Source: VXYL01 sp965199875
GTDB taxonomy: Bacteria > Pseudomonadota > Gammaproteobacteria > Pseudomonadales > Azotimanducaceae
Length of the DNA stretch: 64,000 nucleotides
Direction of reading: 5' to 3'
NCBI GenBank assembly: GCA_965199875.1
Contig: OZ241346.1
Location: forward strand, 2,542,001-2,606,000
In this document: positions 37,501 to 43,965 of the stretch, in pieces
Layout: every line of letters begins with the position of its first letter
Position numbering within the stretch: position 1 is the stretch's first letter
The notes under the pieces: generated by a model
What the model saw: the letters and a program-made list of their open reading frames with translations, nothing else
Database searches by the model: none
What the model was told of the DNA's origin: nothing
Position numbers and translations under genes: made by a program

Positions 37501-39562
37501 CACGATCCAAGCGGCCCGGATCTGGGGCGCTCTGGGTCTGATTCTCCTCCTGAAACAGGCCAGGGAACAGGCCGTTTCCGAACACGCCTTCCCTAGCCAA
37601 CGCGCTTACGCCCTGCAACGCTTCCGCGTCGATGGGTACCAGCCAGTTTGGGGGCAACGCCTGGCTAAACTGTCGCCACGCCTCTCGCAGTCCTTCCCGA
37701 TCCTCTGTCGGCGCACCGATCGCACCCCGCAGAGCTCCTTCCCCGACCTTGGTTCCCAGCCAATCGGCAACCAACATGGCGCGACCATCGGTTTCCGCGT
37801 CGCCGGCGAGGGTGTGGCGAATCAGTTCCGCGATCCAGTTCAACGACGATGCGGACTGAAACACATCGTCAGACACGCCGCGTAGGAGGCGTTCAAGATT
37901 GCGGACCGGCCAAGGCACGGCATCGCCTGTCGCCAAGCGCGGCGAGTGTTCGTCAATGACCAAGAAGCCGTCCGAAATACTCTGCCAAGTGGCCGCAAGT
38001 GCTCGGCGGACTTCTTGAGGCGCTTTCGTCCAACGGGGAACGGACAGCACGCGTTCCCCGTGGCTTGGGTTCCTACACACCCAGGACACGCCATCCACGG
38101 TCGCTCGCGGCAAGAGCAGGTCGCGGCGGCAAACCGCATCCAAATGGTCGCCGACGATCCCAGAGCCCACTTGGCGGAGCAGGTTGCTCGCCACGTTCTG
38201 GTCTTCCTTCGCAACCACACGCTCGAGGACGCTCGGCAGCAGAGGCAACAGCAGCTCATCTCGCATGGCCGCGTTCCAAGCGGTACGCACATCGCTTGGG
38301 CTGCCTTCATTCTCGTCCATGACGTCCGTGACACCCGGAATGGACTTCCGATCCTGAGAAGGCCAGAAATAGCCGTGCAGGACGATCTGCCACGCGGGTG
38401 GGTCGCCGAACCTCTCCGCGATTCGAGCATCAATGGCACTCTTCGTCGGGTTGGATTCGTCGGTGAGCGGCAGATAGGCGGCCCACCGCAGCCGAAGGCC
38501 AAGCCTTGCTGGTGCTTCGGCGACTGGATGCAGGACCGTGAGCGCTGCATGTGCGAGGCCCTTCTGAGGAACACGCCGATGCCTGCCATCGCGCCACACC
38601 GGTACCGTTGGCCAATCTTCCCGCGCTCGTTCGCGCCGAAGCTGTGCCGACCCAACTGCCTCTGCGCCCGTGACGTGCCACTGAGAATCGTCGGCGTAGA
38701 CCGTGCCTGCAAACGGGCGAACTTCGTGCCGATCATCGCTGCGGTACCTCCCCACCCACTTGGCGTCCGCCGGTCGGTACACGCAAGCGATCGGCTCTCG
38801 ATGACGGATTTGATCAAAGTGACTGGCCTTGGTTGCAGCAATACGTAGCAGGTGGCCGCATTGAACAAGTGAAAGCGCCAGCGATTCCGTCTGCCCTCCG
38901 CTGAACCACGGATGGAAGTTGCTTGGTGCTATACGGTCGGTCTTGATGCCGTACAACCCGCCTTCCCGCTCGCCACGATCCAGATGCTCGGCGCACCTCA
39001 AAGGCAGCCAGAGCAACAAGCCGTCGTGCAGGCCATCGAGAAGCTCTTCGGCCGTACTGTTCAGCCGCCCTCTGTCGCGACCATCCAGACCGTCCCAGTC
39101 TGGATGGATCGGGTCTCCATCCGAGTCGCCCGTTCCAATCCATGGGTTGAGAACGCCCTCAGTCCTGCTCGAATCTATGGCACCGACGTATGCGAACGCT
39201 TCGCAAATATGGAATACGCTCTTGAGCCCTAGGCCGAACGTGCCGACTTTGCTTGCGTCGTCCTCCTTCGAGCCGCCAACAGCTTGATGCAGCGCATCGG
39301 CATCGGCATTTGAGAACGGGCCGTTGTTTGCTACAAGCAGCGCCGGCCCGCGCAACAAGCTGTTCGCGGCATCGGGCATCCCTTGTTCAAGCAATACGAA
39401 CTCGACGTGCGTAGCCTCGGCATCGTCTGCGTTCTGCACCAACTCTCGAATGATCGTGCGCGGGTCGCTGTAGACATCCTTGAGCAGGCTCTGGATCGCC
39501 TTCAACTCGCGGAGCGGCCCTCCAGAGATGCCTCTGCCCACTCGCGTCGTGTCTTCGGCCAC
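31598..39562 (-). CDS. Giant sacsin-like double GHKL ATPase with C-terminal PD-(D/E)XK-like domain
   Basis: A 2654-residue protein. The first GHKL/HSP90-type ATPase domain is near the N terminus (RELVQNADDAEATHVEFVL, VANNGPF, GTFGLGLKSVFHICE). A second is in the middle, about residues 1550-1750 (LLELAQNADDALAQAAEL, TGRFGLGFKSVHLLS). The last 120 residues read SEMVIANLLFEQGVEYEHA, then DPDFTI and WYWEHWGMMDDPKY, resembling the PD-(D/E)XK nuclease domain found at the end of some UvrD-family helicases. The GTG start directly follows a small open frame. It is translationally linked to a SNF2 helicase. Role in defence is inferred from context. Confidence 0.85.
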   Translation of the reverse strand: MAEDTTRVGRGISGGPLRELKAIQSLLKDVYSDPRTIIRELVQNADDAEATHVEFVLLEQGMPDAANSLLRGPALLVANNGPFSNADADALHQAVGGSKEDDASKVGTFGLGLKSVFHICEAFAYVGAIDSSRTEGVLNPWIGTGDSDGDPIHPDWDGLDGRDRGRLNSTAEELLDGLHDGLLLWLPLRCAEHLDRGEREGGLYGIKTDRIAPSNFHPWFSGGQTESLALSLVQCGHLLRIAATKASHFDQIRHREPIACVYRPADAKWVGRYRSDDRHEVRPFAGTVYADDSQWHVTGAEAVGSAQLRRERAREDWPTVPVWRDGRHRRVPQKGLAHAALTVLHPVAEAPARLGLRLRWAAYLPLTDESNPTKSAIDARIAERFGDPPAWQIVLHGYFWPSQDRKSIPGVTDVMDENEGSPSDVRTAWNAAMRDELLLPLLPSVLERVVAKEDQNVASNLLRQVGSGIVGDHLDAVCRRDLLLPRATVDGVSWVCRNPSHGERVLSVPRWTKAPQEVRRALAATWQSISDGFLVIDEHSPRLATGDAVPWPVRNLERLLRGVSDDVFQSASSLNWIAELIRHTLAGDAETDGRAMLVADWLGTKVGEGALRGAIGAPTEDREGLREAWRQFSQALPPNWLVPIDAEALQGVSALAREGVFGNGLFPGLFQEENQTQSAPDPGRLDRALQAVGKQLTDQDLSGNAKHTRLRLAEALFAVRRADRSLGDLESLPLIRAARLPGDVETPLSVAELHRQVRLGRAFAGADVPTVPDPKSAVGDLADALGECAWFVGRQPPGAEHLPPPTNAELAKVIVRAPSFAPPLKRKAVLQRIAQQPEEQYVSKAIRTLLAGRAAEADLRMFFGQSTAEGRTLDILLRLSRGSSAGIPEELVALVQQWNPEVREALSISPASTRAFHDLCGASRDATMWAELDDNDALHLLQSLYGPTYEDQQRWYDLPLHRGRDGPRAAVVDGQTYRTVPATELPAIPQALKSRLRILAPESAVEHLYDSIPELTTSNVLRLMLEDGAPEQFADDIIKALRRGGDVDLPQDQDLRDALRRRMWLPCKGGGCAPDNLIVAPDAVLSVLRELGEAGALGGRRLPADIDSDFWSRGEAIVRRIHGGISRIRQLERVERALTPQEAVRAADGAYAIVHDAATVDADFVTDAMATALVREHRGWELIATFHDVLRGQAQDDHDTTKLLVAVAKKLCGQVEVGRQIAMLQAVSGERPPKDSAGGRTFAKLLRGFATESGFSRGVLPRIDLPTQDGNWHPASTVAKSASGVARRHLVLAELREPLALDEATAIPPGTSVRDQRPSSASVDTLREYFEPWRNRVRPSAVGSFLALLGPGLSPKGSAEKLAKEWLGGVSLAVQRHRMFGSEGDNPAATVSVYVSPDVTDGATVSAVSVLGDSVEMEAAASETLFAVDPVLWEPTRFSGLSPHNKWWEVRLRDSRPGQRSAKELLDLLGSTVDQWAVKHLGGDRQKVREGSAEWRSSTTDIAPARAAILATLPLTLRQIDVNDHEVLQGKLKEAEVAQYELRQMGWSDASEAARKREQKALDELAKQIEAPEHHGFLWHRIQRKMHSNGYSEASVLLELAQNADDALAQAAELKGGDLPPNACRLVIEVRQEGDTHIIDVTHHGRPINETGGSAFPAGKERQWDQDLYFMMLMNLSGKPGESLGQSGTYATTGRFGLGFKSVHLLSQHPSVVSGFMSFSIAGGLLPQEAPKDDVPSEGGQLGTRVRLPLRSDEEPVRLLERAFGRFDHARPLLSVFAREIREVIVQGGPTPGRHAFDGRPIDGAPGWSIGATTALPTEDGRWRVLRFKPSEAGQPHLGTLALAVGIREGVPTRFSQGMPFLWNVVPTGEGWGCGYAINGPFKLDPGRTHVSLDDEATLRAATALGESLAHGLVRLHDAGGPPDVADDFVTSLWRVLAAGLDTEDAKRRRFLRELHSYGRGLSGWVRARSVVPTGLPAPFHRQLPQLTPNVRVEVAQDFDQRWCRALSEMAQQDEDLANLFRNHHAVSDEVAKLLQPLLDQTGYNTPKLLPHQLVAELAKAWNHRLTPERLRTLRPIGREDLLRSHDAADWHRNVVARSAAGEYRPLRQLLLPNDLGRPMAEGSDTEVADEVLRSAFAPECWRLDSSYIRTDDDLKVFRWLRGAHHADAAAMAEWIRDLPSNRRPAALLYLMDGLLAPKVLANIHGIPQRPTWLAEYDSVVVLLEGLGKESWERNRLLSTLFPDRFKPKGTDVEPLPSDEGADADAFFRRLADWWADDRKRQEVIDRHEEECWPSWLRNDLALALQSNSSEHWLALLILGACQSFGRTQDVQHRGFLDLAHQRGWWSVFLQPANDEAWMDVLRGWQDEAMDRLDYRLWLSLFPTIYQLSRHLNKYQTLITSSARRPERLYSAQRVLAPRADDALSGAGASFDAPPMPLGLGFHWCLRELVRLRVLDPSSHLAKDCYVPARRVLGLLRPLGLSIENNSSASAKSQAIHEFLQKDGRLDAIRPHLFLSFDIPLRHIAKRENEDLRREWGLAQGEYNTLKGDWVESKSEMVIANLLFEQGVEYEHATRLSAPDGSSKDPDFTIHGDREDWYWEHWGMMDDPKYVADRDEKVDWYNKHFRGRLEQTFETGNLTMEAKAIIRHRVGTRG

Positions 39563-39652
39563 TCAGGATGTCCCAGCCGCACGCGGGGCAGGTTCCGACC
39601 AAGCTGGTTCGTCAGGCGCTATGCCGTACCTGCCGAGGTTCACGATCTTCAC
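39563..39652 (-). CDS. Possible 29-residue small open frame between vapC and the sacsin-like gene
   Basis: A GTG start overlaps the vapC stop (GTGA), and the TGA stop abuts the GTG start of the sacsin-like gene, so it could couple translation of the two. It begins KIVNLGRYGIAPDEPAW. In a neighbouring frame the same DNA reads CPACGWDIL, a zinc-knuckle-like string, so this may instead be the frameshifted remains of a small zinc-ribbon protein. No family was recognised. Confidence 0.3.
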   Translation of the reverse strand: MKIVNLGRYGIAPDEPAWSEPAPRAAGTS

Positions 39653-40032
39653 CTGATCGTCTCGATCTCAACATCGTCCAGGACGACCTGCCGCCAAACG
39701 CGATCCGCCGTATACACCGTGCTCTGGGTGTCGATGCCCAAAGCAAGGCAAGCTCGATCGCCCAAGGACAGGCCAAGGGCGGCAGTACTCTGTCGCAACC
39801 CGCCAGCGATCTCCGCTTGTACCGTAGTGAACGGCAGGATCGCCAAGCCGAGGAGTTGGATGTTCGCCCTGAGCGCTTCGATTTCCTCGGCTGTTGCCTC
39901 GGCCTTCTGGACGACTTCCGCCCAGTTCACGGTCGAGATAACCGCTTGGCCGAGGGCGGCCCTTACAAGGTCGGCACCTGCTTCGCCTTGCAGATAGGCG
40001 AGTAGGGCGGAGGCGTCCAACACCACACTCAA
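39649..40032 (-). CDS. PIN-domain ribonuclease toxin (VapC-like)
   Basis: A 127-residue PIN domain protein. The acidic residues of the active site are present: Asp6 in SVVLDASALLAYL, Glu in STVNWAEVVQKAE, and Asp in LGLSLGDRACLALG and STVYTADRVW. This fits VapC toxins, which cleave specific RNAs such as tRNAs. Its start overlaps the stop of the upstream small gene by four bases, the usual toxin-antitoxin layout. Placement inside the insert between pglZ and brxL suggests it stabilises that insert or adds an abortive response. Confidence 0.9.
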   Translation of the reverse strand: MSVVLDASALLAYLQGEAGADLVRAALGQAVISTVNWAEVVQKAEATAEEIEALRANIQLLGLAILPFTTVQAEIAGGLRQSTAALGLSLGDRACLALGIDTQSTVYTADRVWRQVVLDDVEIETIR

Positions 40033-40313
40033 GACGACTCTCCACGGGCTTCCTCCCGTCGCTCGGCAATTAACTCGTCTGCAAGGCTTCGCCCCTCGAA
40101 CTGTCGAAAGAAGCTGTGCAGGCGCTTCTCTGCCGCCTCGGCTGGCGCAACGACCGCACGGCCGCCTGTCGGCATCTCGCCCAGCGCCGACGCAGTCTGA
40201 TGGGCGATCGTCGGCTCGAACAACCCGGCAAGCACACGCTTAACCTTGTCCAGCGCATCGTCTGGCAGTGCGTCTACCAAACGGTGAATTTGTTCCCTCG
40301 CTGTCAAGTCCAT
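40029..40313 (-). CDS. Putative antitoxin partner of the PIN toxin
   Basis: A 94-residue protein directly upstream of the vapC-like gene with an ATGA-type overlap. The N-terminal part (LTAREQIHRLVDALPDDALDKVKRVLAGL) looks like a helical DNA-binding or dimerisation segment, and the C terminus (SFFRQFEGRSLADELIAERREEA) resembles toxin-neutralising tails of VapB-type antitoxins. The ATG at 40313 follows a weak GGGGTG. The upstream open frame to 40373 is made from the duplicated brxL fragment and is not part of the protein. Confidence 0.7.
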   Translation of the reverse strand: MDLTAREQIHRLVDALPDDALDKVKRVLAGLFEPTIAHQTASALGEMPTGGRAVVAPAEAAEKRLHSFFRQFEGRSLADELIAERREEARGESS

Positions 40314-40343
40314 CACCCCACTCGATCTCTTCGCAGCGCCCGC

Positions 40344-40373
40344 ACTGTATGCTGTGGTGGCGGGCGAGTTCAA
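40344..40373 (-). promoter_or_regulatory. Possible promoter in front of the vapBC-like pair
   Basis: On the minus strand TTGAAC (40368-40373) and TACAGT (40344-40349) are separated by 18 bp. The -35-like hexamer lies in the stranded brxL start fragment created by the junction duplication. It would transcribe the toxin-antitoxin pair and the downstream sacsin-like and SNF2 genes. Motif-only evidence. Confidence 0.3.
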
Positions 40374-40410
40374 GCGTCAATCGTCACCACCTCCGACAAT
40401 CGTCGACTGC
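40365..40410. repeat. Copy B of duplicated pglZ/brxL junction
   Basis: Forty-six bases match 28870-28912. On the minus strand they contain the last codons of the functional pglZ (QSTIVGGGDD, TGA) followed by ACGCTTGAACTCG, the beginning of a brxL coding sequence that stops matching at 40364. The pglZ TGA overlaps a TTG start as TTGA, showing the original operon junction. The rest of brxL is now 11.5 kb away. Confidence 0.92.
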
Positions 40411-42704
40411 CTTGCAACCACGTTGCCGTTCGCATCCAAAACGACGATGGCGGCGGTTGCGCCTTCCAAGTCGTCGTTCGCCACCAACAGGCTGGCCGCG
40501 CCGTCGTCGTCCAAGCGCCTCGGTTGGCCGAGCGTGGAATCCGCGTTGCCCACTTGCGTTCGCAGCGCGACGGACAACCCCGGGGCCGCCTCCACGCGCA
40601 CCCGACACCGCAAGCCCGTCCAAGCAACATTGACGATGGCTGGCGCCGCATTCCCGCTTGCGCCAGCCGTTACGCGAAGGGATGGCACCAAGCATTCCTG
40701 CAGGCTCAGGCCGCCGTGCGCATACGCGTTGTTGGCGACGAAGCAGGCGATGCCGGGGCCGATGGCTACCCGCTCGTGGGCGTTCCAATGCCACGGCACG
40801 GTCGGCACTGCCACTTGCGACGTGCCGGCGATGGCAGCGCACCGCGACCAGCGGGTAGTGACCAGATAGCGCGGCAGTTCCACCTTCGGCAGCCCGCCGG
40901 GCAGCCACAGCCAGCCGTGGTCGGTGACGACGCGTACTTCGCGCCAACCGGCGTCCAGCAGAACGGCGATGCGTTCCAGCAGCAGATCGATTTGTTCGCC
41001 GATGTGCGCCGCCAACTTGCCTTGGGCCGAGTGGCCCAGCTTGTCTAGCTGGCCGTCTTCGGTCCACGCCAAGCCGTTGGGGTCGCCGGCGGCATCCGCG
41101 GCGAGATACTGCACGCCAGCGGCATCGAGCAGCTTGCGGAAGCGGTCCGTCGAAAGCGGTTGCTTGGTTGCCGAGACGTCTGGCTGGAAGTTCTCGCCGA
41201 AGGCACCGCCTTCGAGTTGATCGGCAATGGGCGAGCAGGCGGGCTTGGCCGTTGCGGTAACGCTTGGCAGCGCGGCCCATCGGCTGGAAACGTCAACGGC
41301 GCGGCCAGCGGCTTCCAGCTTGCGGACCAAGCGCCGGGACACGTCGAAGCGCAAGCCGTCGGCAAAGAGAAACACGGTGCCGGGCTGGGCGGATTGGTCG
41401 GCGCCAGCCCGTTCATCCGCGCTTAGCGGCGTGTTCTCCGCCAAGCCTTGGAGATGCCGCGCTGCCGCATCCAGCCACGGGCCGTAGATGGCGTTGAGCG
41501 CTCCGCCCACCGCTTGTGCATCGGTGTTCGACTTCACCGCCGCCATGCTGTCGAGCGCGGCGAGGTCCACCTGCCATGCGCCTTCGGCGTAGCGAGCCGC
41601 CATGTCTTGCGGGGAGACGCCGCCGAGCTCGCTCGCCGCGCGTTCGGCAACCAGCGCCAAGTGCCCGATAGCAACCGCCAATGGCGACTGCCCCAGTCGC
41701 GCCCAAGGCCAATCCCGGCGCTCGGCGTGCGTGCGCTCCAAGTCCAAAATCGCGCTGCGGGCAGCGGCGGCAGGCAACTTTCCCGTATCGGCCAGCCCGT
41801 GCCGCAATGCGGCTTCGTCGTCGTCGTTGCATTGCGGCCAAGACGACCGCGGCTGCGCCAGCATGTCTGGCATCGCTTGGTGGAGGAGCGCCGGCAGGTT
41901 CGGATACAGGCTTGGCGCTTCCTCGAACCGCCGCCACACCGCATCCCACGATGCTTCGCGCTCGCCAAGCCGCTCTGCCGCTTCCACAGCGCCGTCGCCA
42001 TCCGGGTGGAAGCCCAGGGCCGCCTTGCAGCGGGACGCGAACGCCTCCCAACGCTGCGCGTCCCATGCGGCCTTGGTTCCTTGCGGGTCATTCAGCCATA
42101 CCAACACGTCGCGGGGCAGATCGTCGGTGAGCAGGCGGTCGAAGTCCTCCGCTTCCAAGCGCTTTCCCGCGAGTGCGCTCACCGGTGTGGCCGCCAGCTC
42201 GGAAAGCGCCCTCGACATCGCTTGGCGGCTAGCGGCGTCGCGAGCGACATCAAGGCCCAAACCGCCGTCGTTGGACGCCAAGAACGCTTCCACCGTCCAA
42301 TCCTTGCCGTTCTTCTGCGTCCAGCAGACGCCTCGATACTGGAGTTCGACCAGCGGCCGCAAGTGCGCGGGGCAGGTCTCCGCGGCGCCCAGCGCCTGCC
42401 GCCCGACGCCCGGCAGGTAGAGCAGCGGTACGGCACCAGAGCCAACGGTCGGTTCGTCCAGAACCCCATCGACGATGCAGCGCAGCCAGATGGCCGGGCC
42501 GGTGTTGGTGGACGGTTCGTAATCGCCGAGGGTGAGCAGATGCGGAATAACGCCGCGCAGTCTGGGAACGACGGCCTGCCACAGCCCTGCGCTGTCCGTC
42601 CACAGGATGGCGGCGGGTCGAACCGCGTCGTTGGGGTTGTAGACGGCGGCGGCCTCGATCGCCGCCTTCAGCCGGTCGATTACCGTGTCGCTGCTACTGT
42701 CCAT
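40377..42704 (-). CDS. pglZ: BREX-1 alkaline phosphatase-like protein PglZ
   Basis: 775 residues from the ATG at 42704, which overlaps the previous stop by 11 bp. The core is an alkaline phosphatase superfamily domain: GTVFLFADGLRFDVSRRLVRKL, with the metal-binding Asp, SVTATAKPACSP, and the C-terminal metal motif VVTDHGWLWLPGG. PglZ is essential for both DNA modification and phage exclusion in BREX and works with PglX. Its 3' end carries the intact copy of the pglZ/brxL junction, followed by inserted genes rather than brxL. Confidence 0.95.
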   Translation of the reverse strand: MDSSSDTVIDRLKAAIEAAAVYNPNDAVRPAAILWTDSAGLWQAVVPRLRGVIPHLLTLGDYEPSTNTGPAIWLRCIVDGVLDEPTVGSGAVPLLYLPGVGRQALGAAETCPAHLRPLVELQYRGVCWTQKNGKDWTVEAFLASNDGGLGLDVARDAASRQAMSRALSELAATPVSALAGKRLEAEDFDRLLTDDLPRDVLVWLNDPQGTKAAWDAQRWEAFASRCKAALGFHPDGDGAVEAAERLGEREASWDAVWRRFEEAPSLYPNLPALLHQAMPDMLAQPRSSWPQCNDDDEAALRHGLADTGKLPAAAARSAILDLERTHAERRDWPWARLGQSPLAVAIGHLALVAERAASELGGVSPQDMAARYAEGAWQVDLAALDSMAAVKSNTDAQAVGGALNAIYGPWLDAAARHLQGLAENTPLSADERAGADQSAQPGTVFLFADGLRFDVSRRLVRKLEAAGRAVDVSSRWAALPSVTATAKPACSPIADQLEGGAFGENFQPDVSATKQPLSTDRFRKLLDAAGVQYLAADAAGDPNGLAWTEDGQLDKLGHSAQGKLAAHIGEQIDLLLERIAVLLDAGWREVRVVTDHGWLWLPGGLPKVELPRYLVTTRWSRCAAIAGTSQVAVPTVPWHWNAHERVAIGPGIACFVANNAYAHGGLSLQECLVPSLRVTAGASGNAAPAIVNVAWTGLRCRVRVEAAPGLSVALRTQVGNADSTLGQPRRLDDDGAASLLVANDDLEGATAAIVVLDANGNVVARQSTIVGGGDD

Positions 42705-43965
42705 CGCTTGATGCCGCATAGATCGTCAGCCGCAGTTCCGAGTGGTCGAACACCCTGATTTCTGGCTCTCTGCCCGAAAGCGCCGTGCTGTTGTCCAAGA
42801 TGATCGGCATGCCTTCGCCGCGCCGTTCCATCATGTGTTGGCGCGGCGTGGTCAGCCACTGCTCGTCGGGAATGGGGCACCGCCCCAGCAGACTGCAAAT
42901 GGCGTCATTGCGCGCGGACTGACGGTAGCGCAGGCTCTCGACAGTAAGCGAGTTGGGGATGCCGCCCGGCGAGTAGATTTCAAGCCGGTTCTCGAACATC
43001 CGCAGCCGCACCTTGGAGCCGTGGATGGAGTAGTCCCGATGCGCCACGGCGTTGACGATGGCCTCGAAGACGGCCTCCAGGTCGTATTGGGGCATGTCCG
43101 TGCGGCCGAGGTTCTTGACCGCGGCCGTCTTCATGTTCCTCGCCACGAATCGGCAGGCATCAACGACCTGACGATCCAGCGGCCCGACCGCATCCAAGGC
43201 GTCGAGTTGATAAGGGTTGCTGGGCGAGCCGACGCGAATGTCGTCGCCCCGATACGCGACGGCCTGCACAAAGGCGTTCGGCAACCAACGGCGCGGATCG
43301 TCGCTGGCCATGAGGACGCCGGCGACGGTGGGCTTGGCAGCGCCATCCGCGCCGAGTTGGGCCAACCCCAGCTTGGCGAGGAACGTGGGGGCGTCATCGC
43401 CCGAACGTCGCGTGCCGAAACGCGACCACAGCGACTGGTTCAGGTCTTCCGCACGGGCGCGCGGCACGGCTTGTTCGTCGAACGGCGTCAAATGCTGCTC
43501 GCCACGCTCGTTGAACAGCCGCGCCAGCAGGTTCGGCGAAATGGTGCGCTTGGAATCCGCCACGCGGTGCATGTAGCCGCCGGGGCTCCGATGCACGAAC
43601 GAGCTGCGCGGCACATCCACCTTGACGACCGCAACCTCCTCGCCGGTGCTCGACGGCAGCCGAAGGCGATCCACAACCACATGTTCTAGCGCCGGTTCGA
43701 TGGCGTCCATGCAGATGTCGCGAACACGCTGCACCACTACATCCAGATGCTCCAAGGGTATGCCGACGACCTCTCTCGTCCTGTCCGACACGCCGAGGAT
43801 GAAGACGCCGCCACGGCCGTTGGCGAAGGCCGCCAGCTCGTCGGCGAGAGAGTTGGAGTGGGGGCCTGCCATCTTCCCGCCGGCAAAGCGCACTTCCTTG
43901 AACTCGAGAAAGGAGCTCTCGCCGAGGCGGATTTTTTCCATCAGTTCTGCCTTGGCGTCAAGCAT
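42694..43965 (-). CDS. AlbA_2 DNA-binding / GHKL ATPase-like protein
   Basis: A 423-residue protein. The N-terminal AlbA_2 (Schlafen-type, formerly AAA_4) domain has GESSFLEFKEVRFAGG, then LADELAAFANGRGGVFILGVSD. The C-terminal HATPase_c_4-like domain has EAIVNAVAHRDYSIHGSKVRLRMF and IYSPGGIPNSL. Such proteins are usually annotated as ATP-binding transcriptional regulators and are frequent in defence islands. It overlaps the ADP-ribosylglycohydrolase gene by eight bases at its start and pglZ by eleven at its end, so it is part of the same transcript. Confidence 0.88.
   Translation of the reverse strand: MLDAKAELMEKIRLGESSFLEFKEVRFAGGKMAGPHSNSLADELAAFANGRGGVFILGVSDRTREVVGIPLEHLDVVVQRVRDICMDAIEPALEHVVVDRLRLPSSTGEEVAVVKVDVPRSSFVHRSPGGYMHRVADSKRTISPNLLARLFNERGEQHLTPFDEQAVPRARAEDLNQSLWSRFGTRRSGDDAPTFLAKLGLAQLGADGAAKPTVAGVLMASDDPRRWLPNAFVQAVAYRGDDIRVGSPSNPYQLDALDAVGPLDRQVVDACRFVARNMKTAAVKNLGRTDMPQYDLEAVFEAIVNAVAHRDYSIHGSKVRLRMFENRLEIYSPGGIPNSLTVESLRYRQSARNDAICSLLGRCPIPDEQWLTTPRQHMMERRGEGMPIILDNSTALSGREPEIRVFDHSELRLTIYAASSDGQ

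Noticed and set aside
28927..39562. Calling the SNF2 helicase and its partner a DISARM system
   Set aside because: The helicase resembles DrmD, but there is no DrmA helicase, DrmB (DUF1998), DrmC (PLD) or DISARM methyltransferase. The large partner is a GHKL protein not found in DISARM.
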